Below are positions 44,985 to 57,056 of a stretch of 64,000 bases of DNA, piece after piece (position 1 is the first letter of the stretch; each line of letters starts with the position of its first letter). The notes under the pieces were generated by a model that saw only the letters and a list, made by a program, of their open reading frames with translations, did not search any database and had not been told where the DNA came from. A program made the translations under genes and the position numbers. This DNA is from Ulota crispa (taxonomy: Eukaryota > Streptophyta > Bryopsida > Orthotrichales > Orthotrichaceae): assembly GCA_963920765.1 (NCBI GenBank), contig OY987246.1, positions 10,660,868-10,724,867 on the forward strand, read 5' to 3'.

Positions 44985-47394
44985 TATACATTGTGATCTC
45001 AATGTTCACATATAAAGCCCTTTATCTCAAACCTTTCACAAAGCTTGTAAAATGGTAGTTATGACTATGAAATCAAACTTTAAAATCCTTTACTCTTTTG
45101 TGTTTTTTCATGAAGCATAAAATTTTCAATTCTATTTTGAGGTATTAAATTTTGTTATGGAAAGTTGAAGGAAAATAAGTAAACTTTACATTTTGTACAA
45201 AACATGCAAAAAATTAGAGACTTTATCGAATGCGTGTATCATTGTACTGAACATAATATTGTTGACTAAATTTTGTGTCATTTTGTAGTTAGAAACATGC
45301 TTATAGACTTTCAAGTTCATTCTTGTATGAAGCATATATGTGATTTTAGAAATAATTATAAATTTAAAGTCAATTACGAGGTCAATTATAAACCTGAAAT
45401 GAGAAACTTATACTTTTTGTTTGTTTGTTTTATGTTTTCATGAAATTTTCGAATTTTCATATGTATTTTTTCCTTTTGTTTTCCTATTGAGAGAGCAGAC
45501 AGTCAAAGTCATTAGAAAATGTCAAAATTACTTTTCAAATTATTTGGTCAAGAGTGCTGAATCACACTATACGTACACTTTGTTAAACTTATAACAAAAC
45601 CTTGTGTAAAATCTGTATCTATAACTAAATTAGTTGAATTGTCCCTTAATGATGAGAATATATTGTCAATAAAGCAATATATAAGCCTTACAAGAAAAAC
45701 GATCAAGTATTTGCTATTGATAATAAATTTGTGATTGTTGATAAGTCATTTACTTATTTTGGCTTTGGCAATCTTATTGCAATTGGCTTAACATTTAAGA
45801 ACAAGTTTGAAACAATAGAAGCAATTTTTAGAAGTAGTCCCAAGACACATAAAGCTTGATTCAATAAACAAAAAGCCCTCCAATCATTGCAAAACTCTCT
45901 TCATATTAATAAGAAACAAATACAATTTTTTTAAAGTTAATTATTGTATACATACTAAAAGTTTTTATGGCAGTGTCAAAATAATGTGGAAATACAAATT
46001 AGGATTAAGCTATTTTAAAATCTGATAGATTTGTAGAATTTTAGCACTAAATTGATGCTAAAATAATATAATATAATATAACATATTTGCATGATAGCAG
46101 TGTAATTACAATACTAGCTCTTATTTTCTAAGCACAAAGACATGAACTCTTAGCATAAACTCATGCAATTTTTTGATTTTTTAAAAACTACTTTTAATTG
46201 ATATATGGGAACATTTGGGATGGATAGACCACACTTCAACCTTCTTATTAAAAAACACATTATGGTAGACTATAACAAACATATCTTTATTTTAGTAGAG
46301 TCCTCTAACTTAAAAAGTACACATTGGAGTTTTCAACCCTGAAATGCCCAAGGCATCAAATTTTGGTGATCAAAAAATTTCAGGAAACTTTGAAATCTTG
46401 TTGTAGGCACATATTTGATTGTGTTAAAGTATTATTTTTTGGAGAAGTTGCAAGATGAAGTTAGCTTTAGCATACAATTTTACTTTCCTCCATATATTAT
46501 TCCAATTGTTTTTGGTGGAAGGTTAATTGTAAGCATATATTTTGTGTCATGAATAGTGTCACATAGCCTATGACAAGTTGCCACATTGAAAAAACATGTA
46601 TCATGTTGAGAATAAAGTGAATGAATACTCACTTGGTGAAAAGACAAGCATCAATTTGATATGAGAGTAAAGTGAAGATTTCCCTTGGGCACTCCCTTGG
46701 GTAGTAAGGGATTTTTTACTAAATTCTTGTCACTTAACAAAATCTAAAAATGCTTTTGAACTAATTCCAATTGGAATGTCTTTGTTATAAAAATTAGAAT
46801 TCATTCACAATTAAATTTTCTTTCATCAATAATGATTTTAGTCAATGATTGAAGCTAAAATATTTATTTGTATTAAGCAATCACGCTAAAATTGTTGGTC
46901 ATGGATTTGGAAAGGGGGACATTAGCTTTCTAGTAACGTCAGTAAACAATAAAGCATCCCAAGTGGTTATTTCCTAATTTTGTATCCAAAAGTTGCCAAT
47001 TTCCATTACAAATTTCAAGTAGCTCCAAAAAAAGCACAAAATTATATACTCATCCACATTCAATTACAAATAGCTTAAAACTAACTTTGCCATTTTAGAT
47101 TTTTTTTTTTGGTAGTGCCATCTAGAAGCCTTTGAGTTCAAGACTCTACAGTTACAATCTAGTTTTCATGTCTAATAATGATCTAACAAGGACAGCTCAA
47201 AAACTTCAAAACTGCTTTTCAAAAACAAGAAAAACGCCCTTGGAATTTAGGGGTTAATAATGCTTTTGGAGCCCTACGTCATATTGACTTTAAAAAAATT
47301 GTAACCAAATTTGAAAGCATCCCAAAAATATGAAACAAAGTAGGGCGTAAAAACGTTTCATTTGTCTTTTAAAAAATACATATGGAAAAATGCT
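44985..47394. other. Gene-free AT-rich stretch
   Basis: No coding frame with recognisable content. A decayed TTAA-type element may span about 46338-46715 (it starts CAACCCTGAAATGCCCAAGG and ends CCCTTGGGTAGTAAGGG). An isolated element end, GGAATTTAGGGGTTAA, lies at about 47240-47255. Confidence 0.4.
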
Positions 47395-47398
47395 TTAA

Positions 47399-48352
47399 CC
47401 CCTAATTCACAAAAGTTTTTCAATAGTTGGTTGAAAGTTTGGGTAGGTTCCTATGAAGTCAATTTTTGGCCAATGTTTCTGAAATTTGGAGACAAGGTGC
47501 ACACAATGAATACCTTTATGTGATAAAAACAAAACTTTGATCAGGTGCTTAAGTAAAAAGTTATGCTGCCCAAAAGAAATTGGGCAATTTAGGCATCTTT
47601 GGAGAATCTTATACTATAACTCTCATCAACTTTTGAAATTTGGCATGCATGTAACTAATAAAATGTGGGGTACAATTGTAAAAAAACAAACAAAAAAAAT
47701 TGAGCTCTCACATCATATTCTAGGAGGAGTCAAACTTTGTTAACTATGTTTGGGTGGTTTCAAAAATAGATGATTTCTTCTAACTTCAGGCCCTATTATC
47801 TTTCAATCTATAAATCCCAAGCTCCTGAATTTTTTATAGCATATTCCTGATGTTTGTTACTGACTTTCCATTGCTCAGATTTCAAATGAAAGACTTCCTT
47901 ATTGCACAAGAAATCATGAAAAAATGACTAGTGTATTGCCTACTCACTGAACCTCCTTGCAAGTTGCATTACATGGTGATTTAGAATGAGCTAGATTCTA
48001 TATTTGCTTTTGAAAAATTTCATGAGTGAACCCAACATCATATACTTGTGAACGGTCAAAAACCTTTTTTTTGTGTAGAACAAAAACTTTACTTTAAGAG
48101 GGCTTGAAGTCTACTAACCTTGTTTTGCAAAAATGAAAAAAAGTTTTTTTTCTCACTTCAAACATTATAACCTTACAATTTACATTGTCAAATGGGCTGG
48201 GATTTTTTTCACACATTGCTTTACTTATGTATTACACTTTTGTATGGTTGAAACTCAAAAACAAGATTATATTTTGAATTTTAAATAAATCATAAAAAAA
48301 AAATGGCAGTTTGGTCTTATTTTTCTCTGCAACACCCGTTCGGCTTTAGGGA
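47399..48352. mobile_element. piggyBac-type MITE, group A-like, 954 bp
   Basis: TTAA on both sides (47395-47398 and 48353-48356). The left end is CCCCTAATTCAC and the right end the inverse of TCCCTAAAGCCGAACGGG. The interior is AT-rich and non-coding; the 68-codon frame at its left end is unrecognised. Confidence 0.6.
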
Positions 48353-48534
48353 TTAAGTTTCAATATACAAAATAAATTAAAATCATTTGCTTCTAGTTCA
48401 AAAGTTTCATATAAAACCTAGACAAAGGCCATCTACATGTGATAACAAAGCTTAGAAAGAAAAGCAAGATGTAAGTCATCCATTTTAACCCAGAATATAC
48501 TAGAGAAAGCAACACAAAAGGTTGTCTAATTATA

Positions 48535-48958
48535 GCCCCTTTTGCACCTAGCACTATGGAAAATGCAATACTAGACATTAGTATTGGTGGGCTTAAAAAA
48601 CCCAATTTGTATTCAAACAGTTTTGATTTTGAAACTAAATATTTTGAAAGATTTTTTGTTTCAGGTTCACACTAGAGTTTTATGTAAAGCAATAGAAATG
48701 TTAACAACTAACTTAATTGTGTGACTCCTCCCCACTTCCATAACACTCCCTCAACAATCCTAAAATCTATATTTTTGTAAGTTGTTACAATACCGTAACA
48801 CTGCTACTAACACCTAATAATTGTGAGTGTTAAAAGATGCCACCGTGGACTCCACGTCATTTTTAGTGCTCCATAGTACTCCAAGTGTGAATACTAAGGC
48901 TCATAGCACCCCTTTTTGACTCTTTAGTTTGCTCCATAACACTGAGTGTGAAAGGGTC
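48535..48958. mobile_element. Element D, copy 2, uninterrupted, 424 bp
   Basis: The inverted ends are GCCCCTTTTGCACCTAGC and the inverse of GACCCTTTCACACTCAG. ATA flanks each side (48532-48534 and 48959-48961), compatible with a 3-bp duplication. It is the full-length relative, in reverse orientation, of 21079-23273. Its two single TTAA sites (48593-48596 and 48830-48833) are exactly where that copy carries its two inserts. Confidence 0.75.
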
Positions 48959-48961
48959 ATA

Positions 48962-49417
48962 ATTCTAGCACAAAAGTTTCAAATCAAAATCCAAACAAAA
49001 GTGGTTCGTTTGATTTGAAGACTTGAAGGGAAAAACAAGATGAAACTTCTTCCTTTTGGTACAAAGATGTTGATCAAGGATAATGGATGAAAGTCATTCA
49101 TTGTCTGCAAAGATACAAGCTAAGAGGCACTTCACAATTCACATTGTATGCCCCATGTCCCATTTGTGCAAGTCCCACTTGAACTCAAGGTTCCACCTTT
49201 GCCGGGCTATTAAAGGCCAAAAAGATTACTAAAAAAAGTCATTAACATTTTATGCAAAAATACTGGGGATGTGGGCTGAAGCCTCAAAGTAGAGTTTTTA
49301 GCAAAATGATTGATCCAAAACTTGAGTGAAATCCCCCCCTTTTTTGATAGTTTGTCATAGTAAAAACAAAATGCAATGAAGTGGGACATGAGATGTGGGA
49401 CATAGTGTGAAACGCCC
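48962..49417. other. No gene seen
   Basis: The phrase GGGACATAGTGTGAA near 49398 recurs near 16229, so part of an old dispersed repeat may be present. There is no coding content. Confidence 0.35.
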
Positions 49418-49421
49418 TTAA

Positions 49422-50334
49422 CCCCTAAAATTCTTTTGTGTATAGAGGCCCAAAACTACTTCAAAATTCTAGTTCCCAAAGCAAGGTCAAAATCTTTACT
49501 GAAACTTAATTTTTAACAAATCCAACTGTAGAATCCTGTGGTTGACTTGCACAAGTACATTGTCCCAAAATTTCAAAATGAATATCCCCACCAATTGCTA
49601 GATCAATGTGCCTAAACTTCAAAATGTAGGCTTTTTCAGTCCTTCCTAAAGGTGAAGTTTTGTTTTTCAAACTTTTTAGAGAAAAACAAGTATGTTGTAT
49701 TTCTTGTGCAATTTTGGCAATACATTGGAAAATGGGTTGAATGCATATATATAAAAATTTAACCAAAAAAAATTTTGGATTCTTTTTTACAAAAATTGTA
49801 AAGTGAAAGGTATTGATGAATGAAAGGTATAACTAATATGCTAATAAATTTTGGAAGAACTTGAAAATTGCTAATCCCAATGGTGAGAATGCTCTAAGAG
49901 ACAATTTTTAACTATAATTTTCATTTTCCTTTGAAAATTTTCAAAATTGAGAGTAAAAGATAACTTTATATGTTTTTTATACCCTCTTCCTACTTTCATT
50001 GCTTGCAAAATAAAACTCCTTTTAACTCTTACCTCATTATTTGGAATTGAGTGATTCAATTTTTTTGAGTAGGTATCAATCTACACAATTCTATAAATAA
50101 ATAAATAAACAGAAATTTAGAATTTTTTTTGTTGCCCGATTTGACATTGAAATTGAAAAAACCTTATAACTTTTGCATTGCTTATCAAAATGACATGAAA
50201 TAAAGCTTAACAAGTAGATTATGATGAGTAGCATTCATCCTAAAAATTTCATGAAAAAATTCCGAATCATGAAGTCAATAGAGCCTACCCGAGTTCTCAT
50301 AAAGCCCAAAGCGGGCTCCTTGGTCCTTTAGGGG
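49422..50334. mobile_element. piggyBac-type MITE, group A-like, 913 bp
   Basis: TTAA on the left (49418-49421) and a degenerate GTAAA on the right. The ends are CCCCTAAAATTCTTTTG and the inverse of CCCCTAAAGGACCAAGGAG. An old, non-coding copy. Confidence 0.62.
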
Positions 50335-50389
50335 TAAACAAACAAATGTATGGGACCTTTGACAAGCTACGGTGACATTAACTTCACAA

Positions 50390-50722
50390 AAACTTGAATG
50401 GATACTCCTAAAATTGAAATTATCCTTGGTTTTTCAAAAATTGCACAAATTTCCTTGATATTTCAAAAGAGCATCTCAAGGTAGTTTTGCAAGTAATTCT
50501 TCAAATATTTTATTCCATCTTTGTGTATTCCTACGCTTCAAAACAATTTTCTCTATTCATTAAGACAGTCATTTATTCATTAAGACAGTCATTTCAAGAT
50601 CTAGAAACAATGATTTTGAAAAAGCAAAATAACGATGTTAAAAGTATTTTTACACTTTCTAAAAAGCCAAGGTTATCTGTACAAATATTGCAAATTTCAG
50701 GGGTATCCATCAAATTTCCCCT
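50390..50722. mobile_element. Diverged Mutator-like MITE related to 2799-3110
   Basis: The left part contains GAATGGATACTCC and a TTTTTCAAAAATTGCACAAA segment. The right part contains CAGGGGTATCCATCAAATTT before CCCC. These are the conserved outer portions of the 2.8-kb element. Ends and flanks are too eroded to delimit. A short direct repeat, CATTAAGACAGTCATTT, occurs twice near 50557-50593. Confidence 0.5.
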
Positions 50723-51269
50723 TAACTTTAGTGAGGGGGTGAGGGCTGGGGGGTATGAACAGGGCTACTTCAGTTTGTGGCAGGGCGAAGGAGTTGCCTC
50801 ACTGGGACTGGGTCCAGGAGGGGGGCAGGGGTCCAATCGAAAGTCCAGTCGCACTCTAGTTCTGCATCATGTACCCTGTGAACTGTGGTGGGGTGTGACC
50901 AGTTGTGCTATCATGTGTGATAGTCCCCCTTGTACCCCCCCCTCCTGTCTACTCCTCTGTCTTCTCCTGCTGGAGCCCTAACTTGACTTGACCCATGTGC
51001 CCCTACCTTGCTTCTTGCCATCTCCAGCTCATCTCCCCATTTTGTCATTCATTGCGTTTTGCTTCATCCCACATATATTCGTTTTCTTTTCTAGGAAGTT
51101 TGGGTTGGAACACAGATTTGCAATATGGAAACCAAACTCGAGTTCTAAAACCACATTTCCAAAAAAACGTGACCGTCTTGTTTTTCCCCGCAAGGGGTTT
51201 TACTAAATCCACATTTCTCATGTTTTGCTGTTAGTGTACTTACCACGTTGTTAGTATTCATATTTCCCG
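50723..51269. other. Unrecognised, moderately GC-rich sequence
   Basis: An open frame continues from 50487 to 50981 but shows no known domain. Nothing else is seen. Confidence 0.3.
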
Positions 51270-51890
51270 ATGACTCCGTGTTGCATCTGCTAACTTCGTG
51301 TTTCATTTGCCTACTCCATGTTCCATCCGCCTCTGCTCCATGTTTCATTCGCTTGCTCCATGTTTCGTCGGTGCCTCTGCTTGCTCTAAGTTCCATAAGG
51401 TAGGAGCACCCATATAAGCATCAAACTAAGGGTATTGAATATGATGAGTATTTATAAACAGCTGGTAAGTTATAGGATCCTATTAGGAACAGAAAAAAAA
51501 AAGTTTGCACTTATGAATGCACTTATGAATGTATTATATGGATACTATGAGAATAAGTTGTGAATTTTTAAAAAACAAATTGCCATTGCACCCATAAGCA
51601 ACACTAAGATTTCATGTTCACATGTTGTATATCCTTGTAATTACATCTATTCATTTCCACATATTTTTCAAGATTTTAGAGGTGACGATTATGGGAACAC
51701 TAACACTTATGGGTGTTCTTACCTTATTTGTGCTCCATGTTCCATCCACCTGCTCCATGTTTCATCCCCTTGCTCCATGTTTCATCCCCTGCTCCATGTT
51801 CCATCCGCTTGTTCCATGTTGCACTTGCCTCCTCCATGTTGCATCCGCCTACTCAGATTTATATCCTCATGTTTCATGTTTAATGTTTCT
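51270..51890. repeat. Minisatellite of TGCTCCATGTTYCATCC-type units, split by a MITE
   Basis: Units of about 15-20 bases repeat on both sides of 51398-51724. The array was evidently continuous before the MITE entered. Confidence 0.7.
51398..51724. mobile_element. TA-target MITE, 327 bp, inside a minisatellite
   Basis: TA on both sides. The ends AGGTAGGAGCACCCATATAAG and the inverse of AGGTAAGAACACCCATAAG match 42261-42574 in opposite orientation. It is non-coding. Confidence 0.65.
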
Positions 51891-52297
51891 TCCATACTCC
51901 TACATGATTTGACATTCGTAAAAATTAAGAGCTTTCTCGTTGTTGTGAAGGTTACAATGGATTACTATTCTAAAATAGAAGACTTTTTATTTAGTATTTT
52001 AAATTAATGGCAAAATAAATGTAAGACATTGTTACACATTTTTAAAACCGAAATGCCAAAATATAGAGAAAAAAAATAATTCCCTTCTTATGTGACTATT
52101 TATTTGTATAGATATCAAAATCTCAAAGAAAAACTTTTATTGCAAGTGTAGTTGTTTTTTTGTTCCGTTTAAGATGTTTTGGAAGGTGAACCAATTTCCT
52201 TGAAGATTATAGGATGTTTTCTAAAGGAAATTCTGATACCTTGGGACCTATTTGCCCTTGGGACCTATTTACCATTTCTTAAAAAGAAGAGAATTAT
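51891..52297. other. No gene seen
   Basis: AT-rich; a short direct repeat of TTGGGACCTATTT near 52241-52271. Confidence 0.35.
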
Positions 52298-52301
52298 TTA
52301 A

Positions 52302-53045
52302 CCCCTAAGGGCTTTTACTAAGGTTTTACTAAAACCGCTCCAAAATTGTCATTTCTAGTACAAGTACTAAGTTTTAAAAAATAAATCATTTTTGGACACA
52401 TGTAACTATAAGATCTTGTAGTACACTAATATCAAAAAATAAGAAAAATAAATTCAAAAAATTCTGCCATGTAGATTTTTAGATATTTGAGTTTGAATTG
52501 ACAAAAAGCAATTTTTTGTCCTTGCAAAAACTCGGGCAGCCGCACTTGACAAGGTCATATTTGTATGAAGAAAATTCCAAAATGGATTTAACTCTTTGGA
52601 TTCATTCTTCCCGGCACGTTGAGTACACACTAGAAAATTTTCAAATCATTTGGAATTTTACAACACATGGGAAAAAAATGTAGTAAGTAAAAAGAAGTAG
52701 AGAATGATTCAAACCACTAAATTTGTTAAGAATTTAATTGTTATAATGAAAAATGCCAATCTCAATGGCTATGACATGGTATCAAAAATCTACATCCTTG
52801 GGCTTTATTCTTTTTCCAAAATATTGAAAACCAAGTAAAAAAAGGACTTCAAAAGATTATTTTAGAGTAGAGAATCCATGACTGCCAGCAAACAAAACCT
52901 CCTTGTCATTTTCATCTCATTGATCAAAATGGAATGATTCAAAGCCTCCCATGTATATATAAATCTAAAGAACAAATTTCAGTTTTTTTTTGTAAATGTG
53001 ATTTTTAATAAAGTTATTTAAGCTACCTAAGCAGACTAATGAACA
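52302..53045. mobile_element. Truncated piggyBac-type MITE, group A
   Basis: TTAA at 52298-52301 is followed by CCCCTAAGGGC, and the interior runs parallel to 22282-23212 (for example TTAGAGTAGAGAATCCATGA). The expected right terminus is missing; similarity fades near 53045. Confidence 0.6.
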
Positions 53046-53116
53046 AAGAAAACTGCATAGCATGCAATAACTTTTGAACCATGTAGTCAAGAGTTATGAA
53101 AGTTGTTGTATCTTAA

Positions 53117-53905
53117 CCCTTGAGGGCCCCACTAGCCAAAATATGGCCTCCTGAAATCAAACTTTCCTTAGTACCAAGTCCAAATCAAAAGTGTACAGCC
53201 TGAAAAATTGTACTTGGTTTAGGGTACGGTACTACTCTTATGCCACATAGTGGGCAATGGGGGTTTTACCACTTGTACAAACACGGATTGTGCAAGTCAA
53301 GTATGACAATAATACGCTAGAACTTCATTTCATGTAGTTTAGTGCTTAGGTGCAAGGATAGAGACCACCGGCTATGGCTGGTTCCATAATGTTAGGAGTG
53401 TTTTGGCATGCATGCCTCAAGCTGGAGAAGGGTTTTGCAGTTGTACCACCAGGAGCCGTGCCCTTGTGGAGGTCAAAGCCGCACTTGTACCTCGTCTATT
53501 GTTCACCATGCCATGTAAGCCTTGCAACTTTGGGCCTCTAAAAAAGCACCTTGCGGATGTTAGAACATCACCAAATTTGGCAGCAAGCGAGATACTTGTA
53601 AATTGTACCTGCCTAATTTTCATAGAAAGGAACCTCCTCCAAGGCATGAATTTTTGCATCCATAGCCACATAATCCCCCAAAATTGGCCATTTGCCACAT
53701 AGTCAACTATACTTTGACTATTATAATTTCCAAAATGGTGCGGTCAAAAGTTTTGCAAATTTCTGGTTGGATGCATCAAGCACTCTTTCTGCTATTTCAG
53801 CGGTGAATCCTCCCCAATCTAAGTTCCCAACTCAGAATATACAATGCTTTTGAGTATGATCTCCCTAGGCCTCATTTTTTGGATTTCACTGCGGGCGCTC
53901 CGGGG
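53117..53905. other. Possible TTAA-flanked segment with a 93-99 codon frame
   Basis: TTAA borders both sides (53113-53116 and 53906-53909). The ends, CCCTTGAGGGCCC and the inverse of CCCCGGAGCGCCC, match at 10 of 13 positions, so this could be another piggyBac-type element. Unlike the MITEs it is GC-richer and has overlapping open frames at 53403-53702 (plus) and 53417-53698 (minus). In the minus frame, GDVLTSARCFF followed by GMVNNRRGTSAAL vaguely recalls the region around the second catalytic Asp of piggyBac transposase (DN.FTS...G.V..N). The likeness is weak and the plus frame is equally open. Confidence 0.22.
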
Positions 53906-53909
53906 TTAA

Positions 53910-55350
53910 CAGAGAAGGTCTTGCATCAAAAGAAGCAACCCAAAGGAAATTTGAGTAGGGACCTACCTCAAATAGCCAGCCAGCCGTAGAGAGACAAAGC
54001 CTCTCTTAGAGTAGCTGCTTTGTTTCCATTGTACACTGCCCATGGCTGCATTCGATTTTGTGAAGGTTCTTGCACTTGAGTGCCAGTTTGGTACTCTTGC
54101 TAGATTGCCATTATTTCAGCTTTGCGGAGCTTAGGGCCTTTCAGCTTTGTCACATTTGAGACATGATGATGCCACTTTAACTTAGTGCATGGAAGACCTT
54201 GAGCAGCAGAGACTCGGGGCCAAATCCACCCCAGGGTCCGGGAAATACTTGAGATTTTTCGGTAGAATTCCTGTATTGAACCGGTTTATCCAAGAGCTCT
54301 TTCAGTTATTTTCTATAAATCATACTATAAGTAAAAAAATTTAAGGTTTTTGACCGATTTTTAGCCAAAGTTTATAAATTGCAGACGGTTTTTCTCATTT
54401 CAATTGGCTAGAATTGAACTAGCGGTCGGTTCTTTCCGGACCTTGGTTCAACCCATCCGTGTATTGGCCCAAACCCTCAAATAGATATTGATGATGGAAG
54501 CTACCTTAGTACAACCATGGCCCATGGTCAAGCTTGCCACATTTACCATATCAAACAAGCATTCATCTTGACTAGTGCATTACTAACTTACTATAGACAA
54601 AGGGACTTGATCTGGTTTTTCACATGTAATTCTTACTAAGGTGAGTGCACCCATCCTAAACCTCGCCCCATACCCAACATGTAGGGTGTGCTATTTCCAA
54701 TTTCAATTGTAACAAGTTTTTAACCAAGCCTTGGAGGGTGTTTTTCTTTTCTTTTTAAGGTTGGAATCACTTGAGTCATGCCATGCGTTTCAAAATGGTG
54801 AACATGAAAGTAGGAAGTAGTAAGTGGACAGTAGTTTGACATATACCGGAATTACATGAATCTAGAGGTTGGCAATAGGTCCACACGACCACAACACTTT
54901 TTGGTTCTCAAGATTTTGTAGTAATTTTAATCTTGCAAGTCATATTATAAAAGATTTGCACTTCCGATTTTTCTTATCTTCCTATATGGGAAATATATGC
55001 ATTACCTCAAACTCTTGGTAGCTTTTTGCAAAATTGCTTAAATTATCAAGTATGAGTGCGCTTACCTTAGTATATCAAATTCCCAAGGAATGCTATTTCA
55101 TAAGCGGGATCAATGAGTTGTGAGTTGTGAGCCGTGAGCCGGGATTTATTGTCAAAATAATGAATTCCACCTATAAATGTGTACATAGGGTCCTAGAATT
55201 GTGCATTTTAAACTACTATCTTATGAAAAACTTGTTGTTTTTTTAATTATTTCATTCATTTTGAGTTGAGAATCCATTCTTGCTCACAAAATCATGAATC
55301 CCTGCTCACGGCTCATAGTTTTAAGTTCACCAAATAGTGTCGTCCATATA
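53910..55350. other. No gene recognised
   Basis: The part up to about 54480 is GC-richer and may be unique DNA or an old coding fragment; no motif was found on either strand. The remainder is AT-rich. Confidence 0.3.
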
Positions 55351-55354
55351 TTAA

Positions 55355-56090
55355 TCCCTAAATGCCCAAGGCCTATTTGAGCTTCTTGAAATTTCCATGA
55401 AACTGAACAATCAATCAACCTTTTCATAAATTTCATCATGTTTTTTTTTATTGTTACCATAATTCAAACTAGACATGTTAGCGATTACAAGGGAAAAAAA
55501 CACAACACAGGTAAAAAAAACGGGTCCACAATGACTAAGTGACAATGACTGGAATGACTAAACAACAACTACAAAATGATTGTAAAATGACTATATAATC
55601 ATGGTTTAGTCATTGTCACTTTGTCATTGTGGACAAGATTATAATGTTTGAACATGAGGGTGTTAAAACTGCAAAAGTGACTTGAAGTCTTTCAATCCCC
55701 ATTTCACATGTCAAATATAGAAAGGTGGTCACCAAAAAAATTTGAGGTTTAAGGTCATTTTGTGTCTAACTATAATCAATTTATGACTTTCAAAATCTAC
55801 TCCATTTTTTTAATGAATTTCTAATATGAATTTTTCTCTGAGCTCTAGTATACTTGAGGTTCATTTCCAAGATATTCCAACACTAGAAAACTCAAGATTG
55901 CAATGGAAATCCTTGTACAAAATCTTAAAAATCATCAACATTCATTTTCAAAATCAGATTTTTGGTGTTGAAAATAGACTTCAAAACAAACTTACCTTGA
56001 AAAAAAAACTTGAAATAATGATTTGATAAGGTTTTATTTATCTTCATAATTTTATAACGACCCAAGTTTAGTCGCTTGGGCATTTAGGGG
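55355..56090. mobile_element. piggyBac-type MITE, group B, 736 bp
   Basis: TTAA on both sides (55351-55354 and 56091-56094). The ends are TCCCTAAATGCCCAAGGCC and the inverse of CCCCTAAATGCCCAAGCGA. It lies in opposite orientation to 4847-5462 and 12329-12778. It contains a small hairpin insertion at 55524-55634, which accounts for part of its extra length. Confidence 0.75.
55524..55634. repeat. Nested 111-bp hairpin
   Basis: Arms of 27 bp, starting GTCCACAATGACTAAGTGAC, differ at one position. The two sister group B copies lack it. Probably a very small MITE. Confidence 0.6.
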
Positions 56091-56094
56091 TTAA

Positions 56095-57056
56095 GATTAG
56101 TATGGACTCAATGTAGTTTACCAAACCACATTCACCTATTTAGCCTAATGTTGATAGCTTAACAACAGAATTTTAAATGACAACAAATATATATTCCTTC
56201 ACATACGTACTAAATTTATGCAAAACTTTTTGTTTCATAGTAAATTTATGATTTTTCAAAACAATGTGTGAGAGCCCATTTAAAGTCAAAATACAAAGTG
56301 CATCACATTTGTAGCACTAGACCAATCTTAGGTAAAAAATCAATACTATGTAGTAGTTGTGAAGCTAATCATCCATATTCTGTTTGTAGGCAACAAAACA
56401 AAATAATGGTTGTAAATTTTTGACAACGAATTTATTCTTAGGAAGCTTAAGGAAACATAAAAAGAACAAAAAATCCAAATTTTAACAACATTTTAAGGCC
56501 GTCTAACTTTTTTTTATAACTATACTTACAATTATCAAAACTAGAATCCTCTTATATGTTTAAACATTAAAAAAATATAAAATTTTATTAGCCAGAGTAA
56601 AAATTAATCACAATACTATTATCATCAAAGTCTTAATAAAATAAAAAAAATACGAGGTTTGTTGTAGTCTTGACTGTTTTAGGTTCAAATAATGCATAAC
56701 CTTTTAGTTTTGGACCATTACCTTCTTTTTCACAGTTTTTTGACTTTTTCTTATTTTTCATAAATCTAAAATAAGAAAATTGAAAAAATAAGGAAATTTC
56801 AGTCTTGGCAATCATGACACAATAAAAAAACTCAACATTTACTAAAAATTCAATAGAGAAAATAATTCACTTCAGAAGATCCATTTTATTTTTCAAAACC
56901 TGATAGAGCCACCAAAGAAGCAATGATTAATAACAACTTCTCAAATGCGATTTTGGTCAACCGCTCATTTAAATGTGGGCTATTGATATTTGAATTGTAT
57001 AAAAAAGACAATGTTTAGCGAATGAACATATAGATTTTATTTATTTAATTTTAAAT
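56095..57056. other. No gene recognised upstream of locus 2
   Basis: AT-rich sequence with no recognisable motif. It may contain lost upstream exons of the next gene. Confidence 0.35.
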
